DNA from: Streptomyces caelestis
GTDB taxonomy: Bacteria > Actinomycetota > Actinomycetes > Streptomycetales > Streptomycetaceae
Direction: 5' to 3'
NCBI RefSeq assembly: GCF_001279005.1
Contig: NZ_LGCN01000177.1
Span: 1-64,000, forward strand
DNA: 64,000 bases
The notes beneath the pieces were generated by a model. That model worked only from the letters and a program-made list of their open reading frames with translations. It did not search any database and was not told where the DNA came from. The position numbers and the translations under genes are program-made. How positions within the stretch are numbered: position 1 is the first letter of the stretch; each line of letters opens with the position of its first letter. Positions 24,111 through 32,499 of this stretch are shown here, piece after piece.

Positions 24111-25705
24111 CGGTCCTCGCGTCCACCCTGAACACGGCCGACCCGGAGTACCGGGCGCACCGCGACGCCATGCTCGCCAAGCTGGCCGCACTCGACGCCG
24201 AGCACGCCAAGGCCCTCGCGGGCGGCGGCGACACGTACGTCGAACGGCACCGCGGGCGCGGCAAGCTGCTCGCCCGCGAGCGCATCGAGCTGCTCCTCGA
24301 CCCGGACACGCCCTTCCTGGAGCTGTCCCCGCTGGCGGCCTGGGGCAGCGAGTACACCGTCGGCGCCGCCCTCGTCACCGGCATCGGCGTCGTCGAGGGC
24401 GTGGAGTGCCTGATCACCGCCAACGACCCGACCGTGCGCGGCGGCGCGAGCAACCCCTGGTCGCTGAGGAAGGCCCTGCGCGCCAACGACATCGCGCTCG
24501 CCAACCGGCTGCCCGTGATCAGCCTCGTCGAGTCCGGCGGCGCCGACCTGCCCTCCCAGAAGGAGATCTTCATCCCCGGCGGCGCGATCTTCCGGGACCT
24601 GACCCGGCTGTCGGCGGCCGGCATCCCCACCGTCGCCGTCGTCTTCGGCAACTCCACCGCCGGGGGCGCGTACGTCCCCGGCATGTCCGACCACGTGATC
24701 ATGGTCAAGGAGCGGGCGAAGGTGTTCCTCGGCGGCCCGCCGCTGGTGAAGATGGCCACCGGGGAGGAGAGCGACGACGAGTCCCTGGGCGGCGCCGAGA
24801 TGCACGCGCGCGTGTCGGGCCTCGCCGACCACTTCGCCGTCGACGAACCGGACGCGCTGCACCAGGCCCGCCGGGTCGTCGCCCGCCTCAACCACCGCAA
24901 GGCGTACCCCGATCCGGGACCGGCCGCACCACCCGAGTACGACGAGGACGAGCTCCTCGGCATCGTCCCCGGAGACCTCAAGGCCCCCTTCGACCCGCGC
25001 GAGGTCATCGCGCGGATCGTCGACGCCTCCGACTTCGACGAGTTCAAACCCCTCTACGGGACGAGCCTCACCACCGGCTGGGCCGCCCTCCACGGCTATC
25101 CCGTCGGCATCCTCGCCAACGCCCGGGGCGTCCTCTTCAGCGAGGAGTCCCAGAAGGCCGCCCAGTTCATCCAGCTCGCCAACCAGCGCGACATCCCGCT
25201 GCTCTTCCTGCACAACACCACCGGCTACATGGTCGGCAGGGAGTACGAGCAGGGCGGCATCATCAAGCACGGCGCGATGATGATCAACGCGGTGAGCAAC
25301 TCCCGCGTCCCCCACCTGTCCGTCCTCATGGGCGCCTCCTACGGCGCCGGGCACTACGGCATGTGCGGCCGCGCCTACGACCCGCGCTTCCTGTTCGCCT
25401 GGCCCAGCGCCAAGTCCGCCGTCATGGGCCCGCAGCAGCTCGCCGGCGTGCTGTCCATCGTCGCGCGGCAGTCGGCGGCGGCGAAGGGACGGCCGTACGA
25501 CGACGAGGCGGACGCGGCGCTGCGCGCCATGGTGGAGCAGCAGATCGAGTCCGAGTCGCTGCCCGTGTTCCTGTCCGGCCGGCTCTACGACGACGGCGTC
25601 ATCGACCCGCGCGACACCCGCACCGTCCTCGGCCTGTGCCTGTCTGCCGTCCACACCGCCCCCTACGAGGGCGCGCGCGGTGGCTTCGGCGTCTTCCGGA
25701 TGTGA
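24107..25705 (+). CDS. acyl-CoA carboxylase, beta (carboxyltransferase) subunit
   Basis: A 532-residue carboxyltransferase of the PccB/MccB/AtuC family, with two crotonase-fold halves. The acyl-CoA oxyanion site is seen in GNSTAGGAYVPGMSDHVIMV, the biotin-side oxyanion Gly pair in MGASYGAGHYGMCGRAYDPR and the conserved FLHNTTGYMVGREYEQGGII. These sequences are closer to methylcrotonyl/geranyl-CoA carboxylases than to propionyl-CoA carboxylases, which fits the AtuA neighbour. It starts at a GTG behind GGAGG and overlaps the AtuA-like stop. It partners with the biotin subunit just downstream. Confidence 0.9.
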   Translation: MTVLASTLNTADPEYRAHRDAMLAKLAALDAEHAKALAGGGDTYVERHRGRGKLLARERIELLLDPDTPFLELSPLAAWGSEYTVGAALVTGIGVVEGVECLITANDPTVRGGASNPWSLRKALRANDIALANRLPVISLVESGGADLPSQKEIFIPGGAIFRDLTRLSAAGIPTVAVVFGNSTAGGAYVPGMSDHVIMVKERAKVFLGGPPLVKMATGEESDDESLGGAEMHARVSGLADHFAVDEPDALHQARRVVARLNHRKAYPDPGPAAPPEYDEDELLGIVPGDLKAPFDPREVIARIVDASDFDEFKPLYGTSLTTGWAALHGYPVGILANARGVLFSEESQKAAQFIQLANQRDIPLLFLHNTTGYMVGREYEQGGIIKHGAMMINAVSNSRVPHLSVLMGASYGAGHYGMCGRAYDPRFLFAWPSAKSAVMGPQQLAGVLSIVARQSAAAKGRPYDDEADAALRAMVEQQIESESLPVFLSGRLYDDGVIDPRDTRTVLGLCLSAVHTAPYEGARGGFGVFRM

Positions 25706-25710
25706 GGCCC

Positions 25711-27621
25711 ATGATGCCCATGATCACTTCCGTTCTTGTCGCGAACCGGGGCGAGATCGCCTGCCGCATCGTCCGCACCTGCCGTGAGCTGGGAATCCGC
25801 ACGGTCGCCGTGCACTCGGACGCCGACCGGGAAGCCCTCCACACGCGCGTGGCGGACACGGCGGTACGACTGCCGGGGGCGGCGCCCGCCGACACCTACC
25901 TGCGCGGCGACCTGATCGTGAAGGCCGCCCTCGCGGCCGGCGCGGACGCCGTGCACCCCGGCTACGGCTTCCTCTCCGAGAACGCCGGTTTCGCGCGGGC
26001 CGTGCGGGACGCCGGCCTGGTGTGGATCGGGCCGCCCCCGGAGGCGATCGAGGCGATGGCGTCCAAGACCCGCGCCAAGGAGCTGATGGGCGTCGAGCCC
26101 CTGCGGGACGTCACCGAGGCCGACCTGCCCGTGCTGGTGAAGGCGGCGGCGGGCGGCGGCGGGCGCGGGATGCGCGTGGTGCGGCGGCTCGCGGACCTGG
26201 AGGGCGAACGGGACGCCGCCCGCGCGGAGGCGGCGAGCGCCTTCGGCGACGGCGAGGTGTTCATCGAGCCCTACGTGGAGGGCGGACGGCACGTCGAGGT
26301 CCAGGTGCTCGCCGACACGCACGGCACGGTGTGGGCGCTCGGCACCCGCGACTGCTCCCTCCAGCGACGGCACCAGAAGGTGATCGAGGAGGCCCCGGCG
26401 CCCGGACTCCCCGCGCGGCTCACCGGGGAACTGCACGCCCTCGCCGTACGCGCCGCCCGTGCGGTCGGCTACGTCGGCGCGGGGACCGTGGAGTTCCTCG
26501 TCGCGGGGGAGCGGGCGCACTTCCTGGAGATGAACACCCGCCTCCAGGTGGAGCACCCGGTGACGGAGGCGGTGTTCGGTCTCGATCTCGTCGCCGAGCA
26601 GATCCGCGTCGCCGAGGGGCGCCCGCTGGCGGAGGAACCCCCGCCCGCGCGGGGACACGCCGTCGAGGCCCGCCTCTACGCCGAGGACCCCGCGCACGAC
26701 TGGGCCCCGCAGACCGGCCGCCTGCACCGCCTCGCCGTCCCCGGCGGCGTGCGCCTGGACACCGGCTGCACGGACGGCGACGACATAGGCGTCCACTACG
26801 ACCCGATGCTCGCCAAGGTCGTCGCCCACGCCCCCACCCGCGCGGAGGCGGTCCGCAAGCTGGCCTCCGCCCTCGACCGCGCGGTGATCCACGGCCCCGT
26901 CACCAACCGGGACCTCCTCGTCCGCTCCCTGCGGCACGAGGAGTTCACGCGAGCCCGGATGGACACCGGCTTCTACGACCGCCACCTCCCCGGCCTCACC
27001 GAACCGGCCCCCGACCCGCACGCCCCGCTCGCCGCCGCCCTCGCCGACGCCCACGGCCGCTCCCGCTTCGGCGGCTGGCGCAACGTGCCCTCGCAGCCGC
27101 AGGTCAAGCGGTACGCGATGGCGGGCGAGGAACACGAGGTCCGCTACCGGCACACGCGCGAGGGCCTGACGGCCGACGGTGTGCGGGTCGTGCACGCCGA
27201 CGCCGCTCTCGTGATCCTCGACGTGGACGGCGTACGACGCCGCTACGAGGTCAGCCGCTACGGCGACCGCGTGTACGCGGGCGCCACCGCCCTCACCGCC
27301 CTGCCCCGCTTCCCCGCCCCCACCGCCCAGCACGCCCCCGGGTCCCTCCTCGCCCCCATGCCGGGCACGGTCGTCCGCGTCGCGGAGGGCCTGGCCGAGG
27401 GAGCCGCGGTGGAGGCCGGACAGCCCCTGCTGTGGCTGGAGGCGATGAAGATGCAGCACAGGATCACCGCCCCGGTCACGGGAGTGCTGAGCACCCTGCA
27501 CGCCGCAACGGGACAGCAGGTGGAGCCCGGCGCCCTTTTGGCGGTCGTCGAGGAAACCCCCCAGGGGCGCGGGGAACTGCGCGGCCGGCCCGAGACGACC
27601 CGCACCCTCCCGACGACCTGA
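25711..27621 (+). CDS. acyl-CoA carboxylase, alpha (biotin carboxylase + BCCP) subunit
   Basis: A 636-residue protein. The biotin carboxylase N-domain (ITSVLVANRGEIACRIVRTC), the ATP-grasp with glycine loop KAAAGGGGRGMRVV and the active-site EMNTRLQVEHPVTE lie in the first 450 residues. The BCCP domain at the C-terminus carries EAMKMQH with the biotinylated Lys near residue 580. A shortened segment between GVEPLRDVTEAD and the ATP-grasp suggests a slightly trimmed lid region, as roughly 20-25 residues of the usual sequence seem missing there. The start is one of ATG 25711, 25714 or 25720. Confidence 0.88.
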   Translation: MMPMITSVLVANRGEIACRIVRTCRELGIRTVAVHSDADREALHTRVADTAVRLPGAAPADTYLRGDLIVKAALAAGADAVHPGYGFLSENAGFARAVRDAGLVWIGPPPEAIEAMASKTRAKELMGVEPLRDVTEADLPVLVKAAAGGGGRGMRVVRRLADLEGERDAARAEAASAFGDGEVFIEPYVEGGRHVEVQVLADTHGTVWALGTRDCSLQRRHQKVIEEAPAPGLPARLTGELHALAVRAARAVGYVGAGTVEFLVAGERAHFLEMNTRLQVEHPVTEAVFGLDLVAEQIRVAEGRPLAEEPPPARGHAVEARLYAEDPAHDWAPQTGRLHRLAVPGGVRLDTGCTDGDDIGVHYDPMLAKVVAHAPTRAEAVRKLASALDRAVIHGPVTNRDLLVRSLRHEEFTRARMDTGFYDRHLPGLTEPAPDPHAPLAAALADAHGRSRFGGWRNVPSQPQVKRYAMAGEEHEVRYRHTREGLTADGVRVVHADAALVILDVDGVRRRYEVSRYGDRVYAGATALTALPRFPAPTAQHAPGSLLAPMPGTVVRVAEGLAEGAAVEAGQPLLWLEAMKMQHRITAPVTGVLSTLHAATGQQVEPGALLAVVEETPQGRGELRGRPETTRTLPTT

Positions 27622-27646
27622 AGCCCTTCCCCCCTTAGGAGCCCTC

Positions 27647-28783
27647 ATGCCGTTGATCGAATCAAATGAGCACAAGGCCCTCCGCGAAGCCGTCGCCTCG
27701 TTCGCGAGGAACCACCCCCACACCCCCGGCACCGACAACAGGCGGTTCTGGCAGGACGCCGCCAAGCTCGGCTACATCGGCGTCAACCTGCCGGAGGCCT
27801 ACGGCGGTGGCGGCGGCGGCATCGCCGAACTCTCCCTCGTCCTGGAGGAGATGGGCGCCGCCGGCAACCCCCTGCTGATGATGATCGTCTCCCCGGCGAT
27901 CTGCGGCACCGTCATCTCCCGCTTCGGCACCGAGGCCCAGAAGCGGGAGTGGCTGCCCGCCCTGGCCGACGGCAGCCGCCTGATGGCCTTCGGCATCACC
28001 GAACCCGACGCCGGCTCCAACAGCCACCGCATCACCACGACGGCACGCCGCGACGGCGCCGACTGGCTCCTCACCGGCCGCAAGGTGTTCGTCTCCGGCG
28101 TCGACATCGCCGACGCCACCCTCGTCGTGGGCCGCACCGCGGACGCCCGCACGGGCAGGCTCAAGCCCTGCCTGTTCATCGTCCCGCGCGACGCCGAGGG
28201 CTTCCGGCGGCGCCCCATCGACATGGAACTCCAGGCCGTCGAGAAGCAGTTCGAGCTCGCCTTCGACGACGTACGGCTGCCCGCCGACGCCCTCGTCGGC
28301 GACGAGGACGCCGGCCTGCTCCAGCTCTTCGCCGGCCTCAACCCCGAACGCGTCATGACCGCCGCCTTCGCGATCGGCATGGGCCGCCACGCGCTCGCCC
28401 GCGCCGTCGCGTACGCGCGTGAGCGCACGGTGTGGAGCGCCCCCATCGGTTCCCACCAGGCCATCGCCCACCCCCTCGCCCAGGCGCACATCGACCTGGA
28501 ACTGGCCCGCCTGATGACGCAGAAGGCCGCCCACCTCTACGACGCCGGTGACGACACCGGCGCCGGCGAGGCCGCCAACATGGCCAAGTACGCGGCGGCC
28601 GAGGCCTGTGTGAAGGCCGTCGACCAGGCCGTGCACACCCTCGGCGGGAACGGCCTCACCCGCGAGTTCGGGCTCGCCTCGCTGATCACCGCCGCGCGCG
28701 TGTCCCGTATCGCCCCGGTGAGCCGGGAGATGATCCTCAACTACGTCTCCCACCAGACCCTGGGCCTTCCCAAGTCGTACTAG
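27647..28783 (+). CDS. acyl-CoA dehydrogenase
   Basis: A 378-residue flavoenzyme. The helical N-domain is followed by FGITEPDAGSNSHRITTTAR (flavin/substrate strand), the middle beta-domain, and the C-terminal helices with QAVHTLGGNGLTREFGLASL. The catalytic-base position would be in the last helices; no Glu is clearly assignable by eye. AGGAG precedes the ATG by six bases. Within the operon it should introduce the 2,3 double bond into the acyl-CoA that the carboxylase then carboxylates, as AtuD or LiuA do. Confidence 0.9.
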   Translation: MPLIESNEHKALREAVASFARNHPHTPGTDNRRFWQDAAKLGYIGVNLPEAYGGGGGGIAELSLVLEEMGAAGNPLLMMIVSPAICGTVISRFGTEAQKREWLPALADGSRLMAFGITEPDAGSNSHRITTTARRDGADWLLTGRKVFVSGVDIADATLVVGRTADARTGRLKPCLFIVPRDAEGFRRRPIDMELQAVEKQFELAFDDVRLPADALVGDEDAGLLQLFAGLNPERVMTAAFAIGMGRHALARAVAYARERTVWSAPIGSHQAIAHPLAQAHIDLELARLMTQKAAHLYDAGDDTGAGEAANMAKYAAAEACVKAVDQAVHTLGGNGLTREFGLASLITAARVSRIAPVSREMILNYVSHQTLGLPKSY

Positions 28784-28818
28784 GCCCTCATGGCCCCCTC
28801 GGCCGTCCTGGAGGAACC

Positions 28819-30435
28819 GTGTTCCGAAGCGAGTACGCAGACGTCCCGCCCGTAGAACTCCCCATCCACGACGCGGTGCTCGCCCGGGCCGCCGAGTTCG
28901 GGAGCACCCCGGCACTGATCGACGGCACCGACGGCACCACCCTCACCTACGAGCAGGTGGACCGCTTCCACCGGCGGGTCGCCGCCGCCCTCGCCGAGGC
29001 GGGCGTGCGCAAGGGGGACGTGCTCGCCCTGCACAGCCCCAACACGGTCGCCTTCCCCCTCGCGTTCTACGCGGCCACCCGCGCGGGCGCCTCCGTCACC
29101 ACCGTGCACCCCCTGGCCACCGCCGAGGAGTTCGGCAAGCAGCTGAAGGACTGCGCGGCCCGCTGGATCGTCACCGTCTCACCGCTGCTGGACACCGCGC
29201 GGAGGGCCGCCGAACACGCGGGCGGGATCGAGGAGATCCTCGTCTGCGACAGCGCGCCCGGACACCGGTCCCTGATCGACATGCTGGCCTCCACCGCGCC
29301 CGAACCGGTGGTCGACATCGACCCGGCCGAGGACGTCGCCGCCCTGCCGTACTCCTCCGGCACCACCGGCGTCCCCAAGGGCGTGATGCTCACCCACCGG
29401 CAGATCGCCACCAACCTCGCCCAGCTCCAGCCGCTGATCACGACGGGCCCCGGCGACCGCGTCCTCGCGGTGCTCCCGTTCTTCCACATCTACGGGCTCA
29501 CCGCCCTGATGAACGCCCCGCTCCGGCAGGGCGCCACCGTCGTCGTGCTGCCGCGCTTTGACCTGGAGACGTTCCTCGCGGCCGTCCAGAACCACCGCAT
29601 CACCGCCCTGTACGTCGCCCCGCCGATCGTGCTGGCCCTCGCCAAGCACCCCCTCGTCGACCGGTACGACCTGAGCTCCCTCCGGCACGTCGTCAGCGCC
29701 GCCGCACCCCTGGACGCGAGCCTCGCCACCGCCTGCTCGAGACGGCTCGGACTGCCGCCCGTCGGCCAGGCGTACGGCATGACGGAACTCTCGCCCGGCA
29801 CCCACGTCGTCCCCCTGGACGCCATGGCCGACGCGCCCCCCGGCACCGTCGGCAAGCTGATCGCCGGCACCGAGATGCGCATCGTCTCCCTCGACGACCC
29901 CGGCAAGGACCTCGGCCCCGGCGAGTCCGGCGAGATCCTCATCCGCGGACCGCAGGTCATGAAGGGCTACCTCGGCCGCCCCGACGCCACCGCCGCGATG
30001 ATCGACGGTGGGGGCACCTCCCGCTCGAGCGAAGCCGAGAGTGGGGGAGGCTGGCTGCACACCGGGGACGTCGGGTACGTCGACGACGAGGGCTGGCTCT
30101 TCGTCGTCGACCGGGTGAAGGAACTCATCAAGTACAAGGGCTTCCAGGTCGCCCCCGCCGAACTCGAGGCGCTGCTCCTCACCCACCCCGGCGTCGCCGA
30201 CGCCGCCGTCATCGGCGTCCACGACGAGGACGGCAACGAGGTCCCGCACGCCCACGTCGTCCGCCGGCCGTCCGCCCCGGAGCTCTCCGAGGGGGAGGTC
30301 ATGAGGTACGTCGCCGAGCGCGTCGCCCCGTACAAGCGCATCCGGCGCGTCACCTTCGTCGGCGGCGTCCCGCGCGCCGCCTCCGGAAAGATCCTGCGCC
30401 GTGAGCTCCGCGCGGCGCACGAGGAGCCCTCATGA
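28819..30435 (+). CDS. 4-coumarate/cinnamate:CoA ligase family protein, with an in-frame repeat insertion
   Basis: A 538-residue acyl-adenylate-forming enzyme. It shows the AMP-binding loop YSSGTTGVPKG near residue 176, the substrate pocket helix VLPFFHIYGLTALMN, YGMTELSPG, WLHTGDVGYVDD, VDRVKELIKYKGFQ and the catalytic Lys of RAASGKILRR near 523. From memory it closely matches the S. coelicolor cinnamate:CoA ligase (SCO4383, 522 aa). Compared with that protein about 12 extra residues (GGGTSRSSEAESGG) sit just before the TGD motif and are encoded by an interspersed palindromic repeat. GTG start behind GGAGG. It probably activates the operon's substrate. Confidence 0.9.
   Translation: MFRSEYADVPPVELPIHDAVLARAAEFGSTPALIDGTDGTTLTYEQVDRFHRRVAAALAEAGVRKGDVLALHSPNTVAFPLAFYAATRAGASVTTVHPLATAEEFGKQLKDCAARWIVTVSPLLDTARRAAEHAGGIEEILVCDSAPGHRSLIDMLASTAPEPVVDIDPAEDVAALPYSSGTTGVPKGVMLTHRQIATNLAQLQPLITTGPGDRVLAVLPFFHIYGLTALMNAPLRQGATVVVLPRFDLETFLAAVQNHRITALYVAPPIVLALAKHPLVDRYDLSSLRHVVSAAAPLDASLATACSRRLGLPPVGQAYGMTELSPGTHVVPLDAMADAPPGTVGKLIAGTEMRIVSLDDPGKDLGPGESGEILIRGPQVMKGYLGRPDATAAMIDGGGTSRSSEAESGGGWLHTGDVGYVDDEGWLFVVDRVKELIKYKGFQVAPAELEALLLTHPGVADAAVIGVHDEDGNEVPHAHVVRRPSAPELSEGEVMRYVAERVAPYKRIRRVTFVGGVPRAASGKILRRELRAAHEEPS
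30006..30050 (+). repeat. interspersed palindromic repeat inserted in the CoA-ligase gene
   Basis: The stretch from GGTGGGGGCACCTCCCGCTC to GAGAGTGGGGGAGG has inverted ends (CCTCCC / GGGAGG) around CTCGAGCGAAGCCGAG. It matches, as I remember it, a family of short palindromic repeats scattered through Streptomyces intergenic DNA. Here it lies inside a reading frame, adds about 12 codons and keeps the frame open. Compare the residues AAMID before and GWLHTGDV after it, which are adjacent in related enzymes apart from two residues. Confidence 0.7.
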
Positions 30436-31166
30436 CCCTGATCGGCCGCTCCCGCGAGCGGGGCGTCGAGACGCTCTCCCTCGACGCCCCGCAACGCCGC
30501 AACGCCCTGTCCGCCGCCCTCGTCGGCGAACTGGCCGACGTGCTGGGCGCCGCGGGCGAGGACACCGGCGTCCGCGCGGTGGTCCTCACCCACACCGGCA
30601 CCACCTTCAGCGCGGGCGCCGACCTGCGGGACCCGCCCGCGCCCGAGGCGCTGGTGGGGCTGCTGCGGCAGATCGTGGAGGCGCCGAAACCGGTCGTCGC
30701 GCGGGTCACCGGGCACGTCCGCGCGGGCGGCCTGGGCCTGCTCGCCGCCTGTGACGTCGCCGTCGCCTCCCACACGGCGACGTTCGCCTTCACCGAGGTC
30801 CGCATCGGGGTCGCGCCCGCCGTGATCTCGCTGCCGCTGCTGCCCCGCACCGACCCGCGCGCCCTGGCCCGCTACTACCTCACCGGCGAACGCCTCGACA
30901 CCACCGAGGCCGTCCGCACCGGCCTGCTCACCGCCGCCGGCGACGACGTGGACGAGGTCCTCGCGCCGATCCTCGACGGACTGCGCAGATCCGCCCCCGA
31001 AGCCCTGGCCGAGACGAAACGGCTGCTCACGGCTAGGGTGCTGGAGACCTTCGACCGGGACGCGGCCGACCTGACCGCGCTCTCGGCACGCCTCTTCGCC
31101 TCCGCCCACGCGCGCGAGGGAATGACGGCCTTCCTCGAACGACGGGATCCGGAATGGGTGGTGTGA
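30432..31166 (+). CDS. enoyl-CoA hydratase/isomerase (crotonase) family protein
   Basis: A 244-residue crotonase. The first oxyanion-hole segment is TFSAGADLRD and the second is GHVRAGGLGLLAACDVAVAS, with the CoA-binding FAFTEVRIGVAPAVIS following. It is slightly short at the C-terminus (usual 255-265). The ATG overlaps the ligase stop (ATGA) and the stop overlaps the TetR start (GTGA). By analogy with AtuE it would hydrate the carboxylated enoyl-CoA. The catalytic Glu pair seen in true hydratases is only partly recognisable, so isomerase or lyase activity is possible. Confidence 0.88.
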   Translation: MTLIGRSRERGVETLSLDAPQRRNALSAALVGELADVLGAAGEDTGVRAVVLTHTGTTFSAGADLRDPPAPEALVGLLRQIVEAPKPVVARVTGHVRAGGLGLLAACDVAVASHTATFAFTEVRIGVAPAVISLPLLPRTDPRALARYYLTGERLDTTEAVRTGLLTAAGDDVDEVLAPILDGLRRSAPEALAETKRLLTARVLETFDRDAADLTALSARLFASAHAREGMTAFLERRDPEWVV

Positions 31167-31768
31167 GCACGGCCGACCGTGCGGAACGAGTCCCCAAGCA
31201 GGACCGCAGCCGGGCCACCCGGCAGCGTCTCCTGGAGGCCGCCGTGGCCTGCCTCGCGGAACACGGCTGGGCGGGCTCCACGGTCTCCGTCGTCGCCGAA
31301 CGCGCGGGCGTCTCCCGGGGAGCGGCCCAGCACCACTTCCCGACCCGCGAGGACCTCTTCACCGCCGCCGTCGAGTACGTCGCCGAGGAACGCTCCACCG
31401 CCCTGCGCGCCCTCTTCCCGGAGGGCGCCGCGGCCGGCGGCCGCCGCGCGGTGGTCGCGGCGCTGGTCGACCTCTACACCGGACCCGTCTTCCGCGCGGC
31501 GCTCCACCTCTGGGTCGCCGCCTCCAACGAGGAACAGCTGCGCCCGCGCGTGACCGAGCTGGAGCTGCGCGTCGGCCGCGAGTCCCACCGCATCGCCGTC
31601 GAACTCCTCGGCGCCGACGAGTCCCGCCCCGGCGTCCGCGAAACCGTCCAGGGCCTCCTCGACATGGCCCGCGGCCTGGGCCTCGCCACCCTCCTCACCG
31701 ACGACAGGGCCCGCCGGGAACGGGTGGTGGCCCAGTGGGCGCTGCTGCTGGACGGGGCGCTGGGCTGA
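31163..31768 (+). CDS. TetR/AcrR family transcriptional regulator (operon regulator)
   Basis: A 201-residue TetR protein starting at a GTG inside the enoyl-CoA hydratase stop. The helix-turn-helix is TVSVVAERAGVSRGAAQHHF at about 38-58, followed by a helical ligand domain of about 140 residues with ALHLWVAASNEEQLRPRV, typical of regulators in fatty-acid and aromatic-acid clusters. It is the last gene of the operon, so it probably represses it in the absence of an acyl-CoA ligand. No obvious operator can be picked out in front of 21619. Confidence 0.9.
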   Translation: MSTADRAERVPKQDRSRATRQRLLEAAVACLAEHGWAGSTVSVVAERAGVSRGAAQHHFPTREDLFTAAVEYVAEERSTALRALFPEGAAAGGRRAVVAALVDLYTGPVFRAALHLWVAASNEEQLRPRVTELELRVGRESHRIAVELLGADESRPGVRETVQGLLDMARGLGLATLLTDDRARRERVVAQWALLLDGALG

Positions 31769-31771
31769 CCC

Positions 31772-31951
31772 ATGGGCGACCGATTCCAGGTGATCGTCGA
31801 CCTCGACGCGGACCAGGCGGACGCCGGCCGGCTCGCCCGGCGGGTGGTGGAACGGCTCGTGGCGGAGGACGTCGTCCTCGCCGAACGCACGCCATGCGTC
31901 CTCGGACAGCCCTGGGGACATCCACCGGGCCCCACTGGGAGCGTGCGGTGA
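31772..31951 (+). pseudogene. N-terminal part of a frameshifted zinc-ribbon protein gene
   Basis: An ATG at 31772, three bases after the TetR stop, opens a 59-codon frame: MGDRFQVIVDLDADQADAGR, then AERTPCVLGQPWGHPPGP, then TGSVR and stop. In the +1 frame across the same point the sequence continues GPHWERAV directly into the next gene. One missing C in the run at about 31930-31934 explains the break, because GGC CCC CAC TGG would restore PHW. It is best regarded as the 5' half of a gene that spans 31772-32328. Confidence 0.65.
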
Positions 31952-32328
31952 CCGACGACCGGGACGGCGAGCCCTGGGACGGGCTCGCCGTCCACACCCG
32001 CCGCACCGGCTTCATCAGCGGCGCGGACATGCCCGGCGCGGCCCTCTGCCCGCGCTGCGGAGCCTTTGCCCTCCTGGGGGACGAGACCTGGCAGCGTTTC
32101 GGCACCGCCATGCGTACGTGGTACGACACCGGCACCGCGACCGTCGACTGCCCCGCCTGCGCGACCGCCGTCGCCGTTCCGGACTGGGCCTGGGACGAGG
32201 CCCCGCTCGCCTTCGGCTGTCCGGGCTTCGAGTTCTGGAACCGGCCCGACCTCACCGACGCCTTCCGCGCCCGGCCGGCCGAGCTGCTCGACGGCCACCG
32301 CACCGCTTACGTCCGGGGCAAGCTGTGA
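31948..32328 (+). CDS. zinc-ribbon hypothetical protein (C-terminal part of frameshifted gene)
   Basis: 126 residues from the GTG at 31948, MTDDRDGEPWDGLAVHTRRT. Two CxxC pairs (CPRCGAF near 36 and CPACATA near 68) form a likely zinc ribbon. The C-terminus FEFWNRPDLTDAFRARPAEL, then LDGHRTAYVRGKL, is conserved in what I remember as a single family of about 185 residues. The upstream half lies in the other frame (31772-31951). Whether the GTG is a genuine restart (it overlaps the preceding TGA) or an accident is open. Function unknown. Confidence 0.65.
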   Translation: MTDDRDGEPWDGLAVHTRRTGFISGADMPGAALCPRCGAFALLGDETWQRFGTAMRTWYDTGTATVDCPACATAVAVPDWAWDEAPLAFGCPGFEFWNRPDLTDAFRARPAELLDGHRTAYVRGKL

Positions 32329-32340
32329 GAACCCGCGCGC

Positions 32341-32499
32341 TCACACCCGCGCGCGGGCCTCGCGCACCGCACGGAGGACGCCGACGACGTCCTCCGCCGT
32401 GACATCGCCGCGCGCGGCGAGGGCGCGGGCCTCGACCGTCGCCTCGGCCGGCGACGGCGCCGTCTCCTCGTCCCCCGCGCGTGGCTCCCGCTCCTTCAC
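32341..32499 (-). CDS. small acidic/helical protein coupled to pdxH
   Basis: A GTG at 32499 overlaps the pdxH stop (GTGA) and opens a 52-codon frame, [20 protein letters not shown], continuing with [17 protein letters not shown] and ending EARARV. A charged N-terminus is followed by a predicted helix pair. The coupling and the sensible helical composition support a real gene; no family is recognised. It runs convergently with the zinc-ribbon gene, leaving 12 bases between stops. Confidence 0.5.
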   Translation of the reverse strand: MKEREPRAGDEETAPSPAEATVEARALAARGDVTAEDVVGVLRAVREARARV

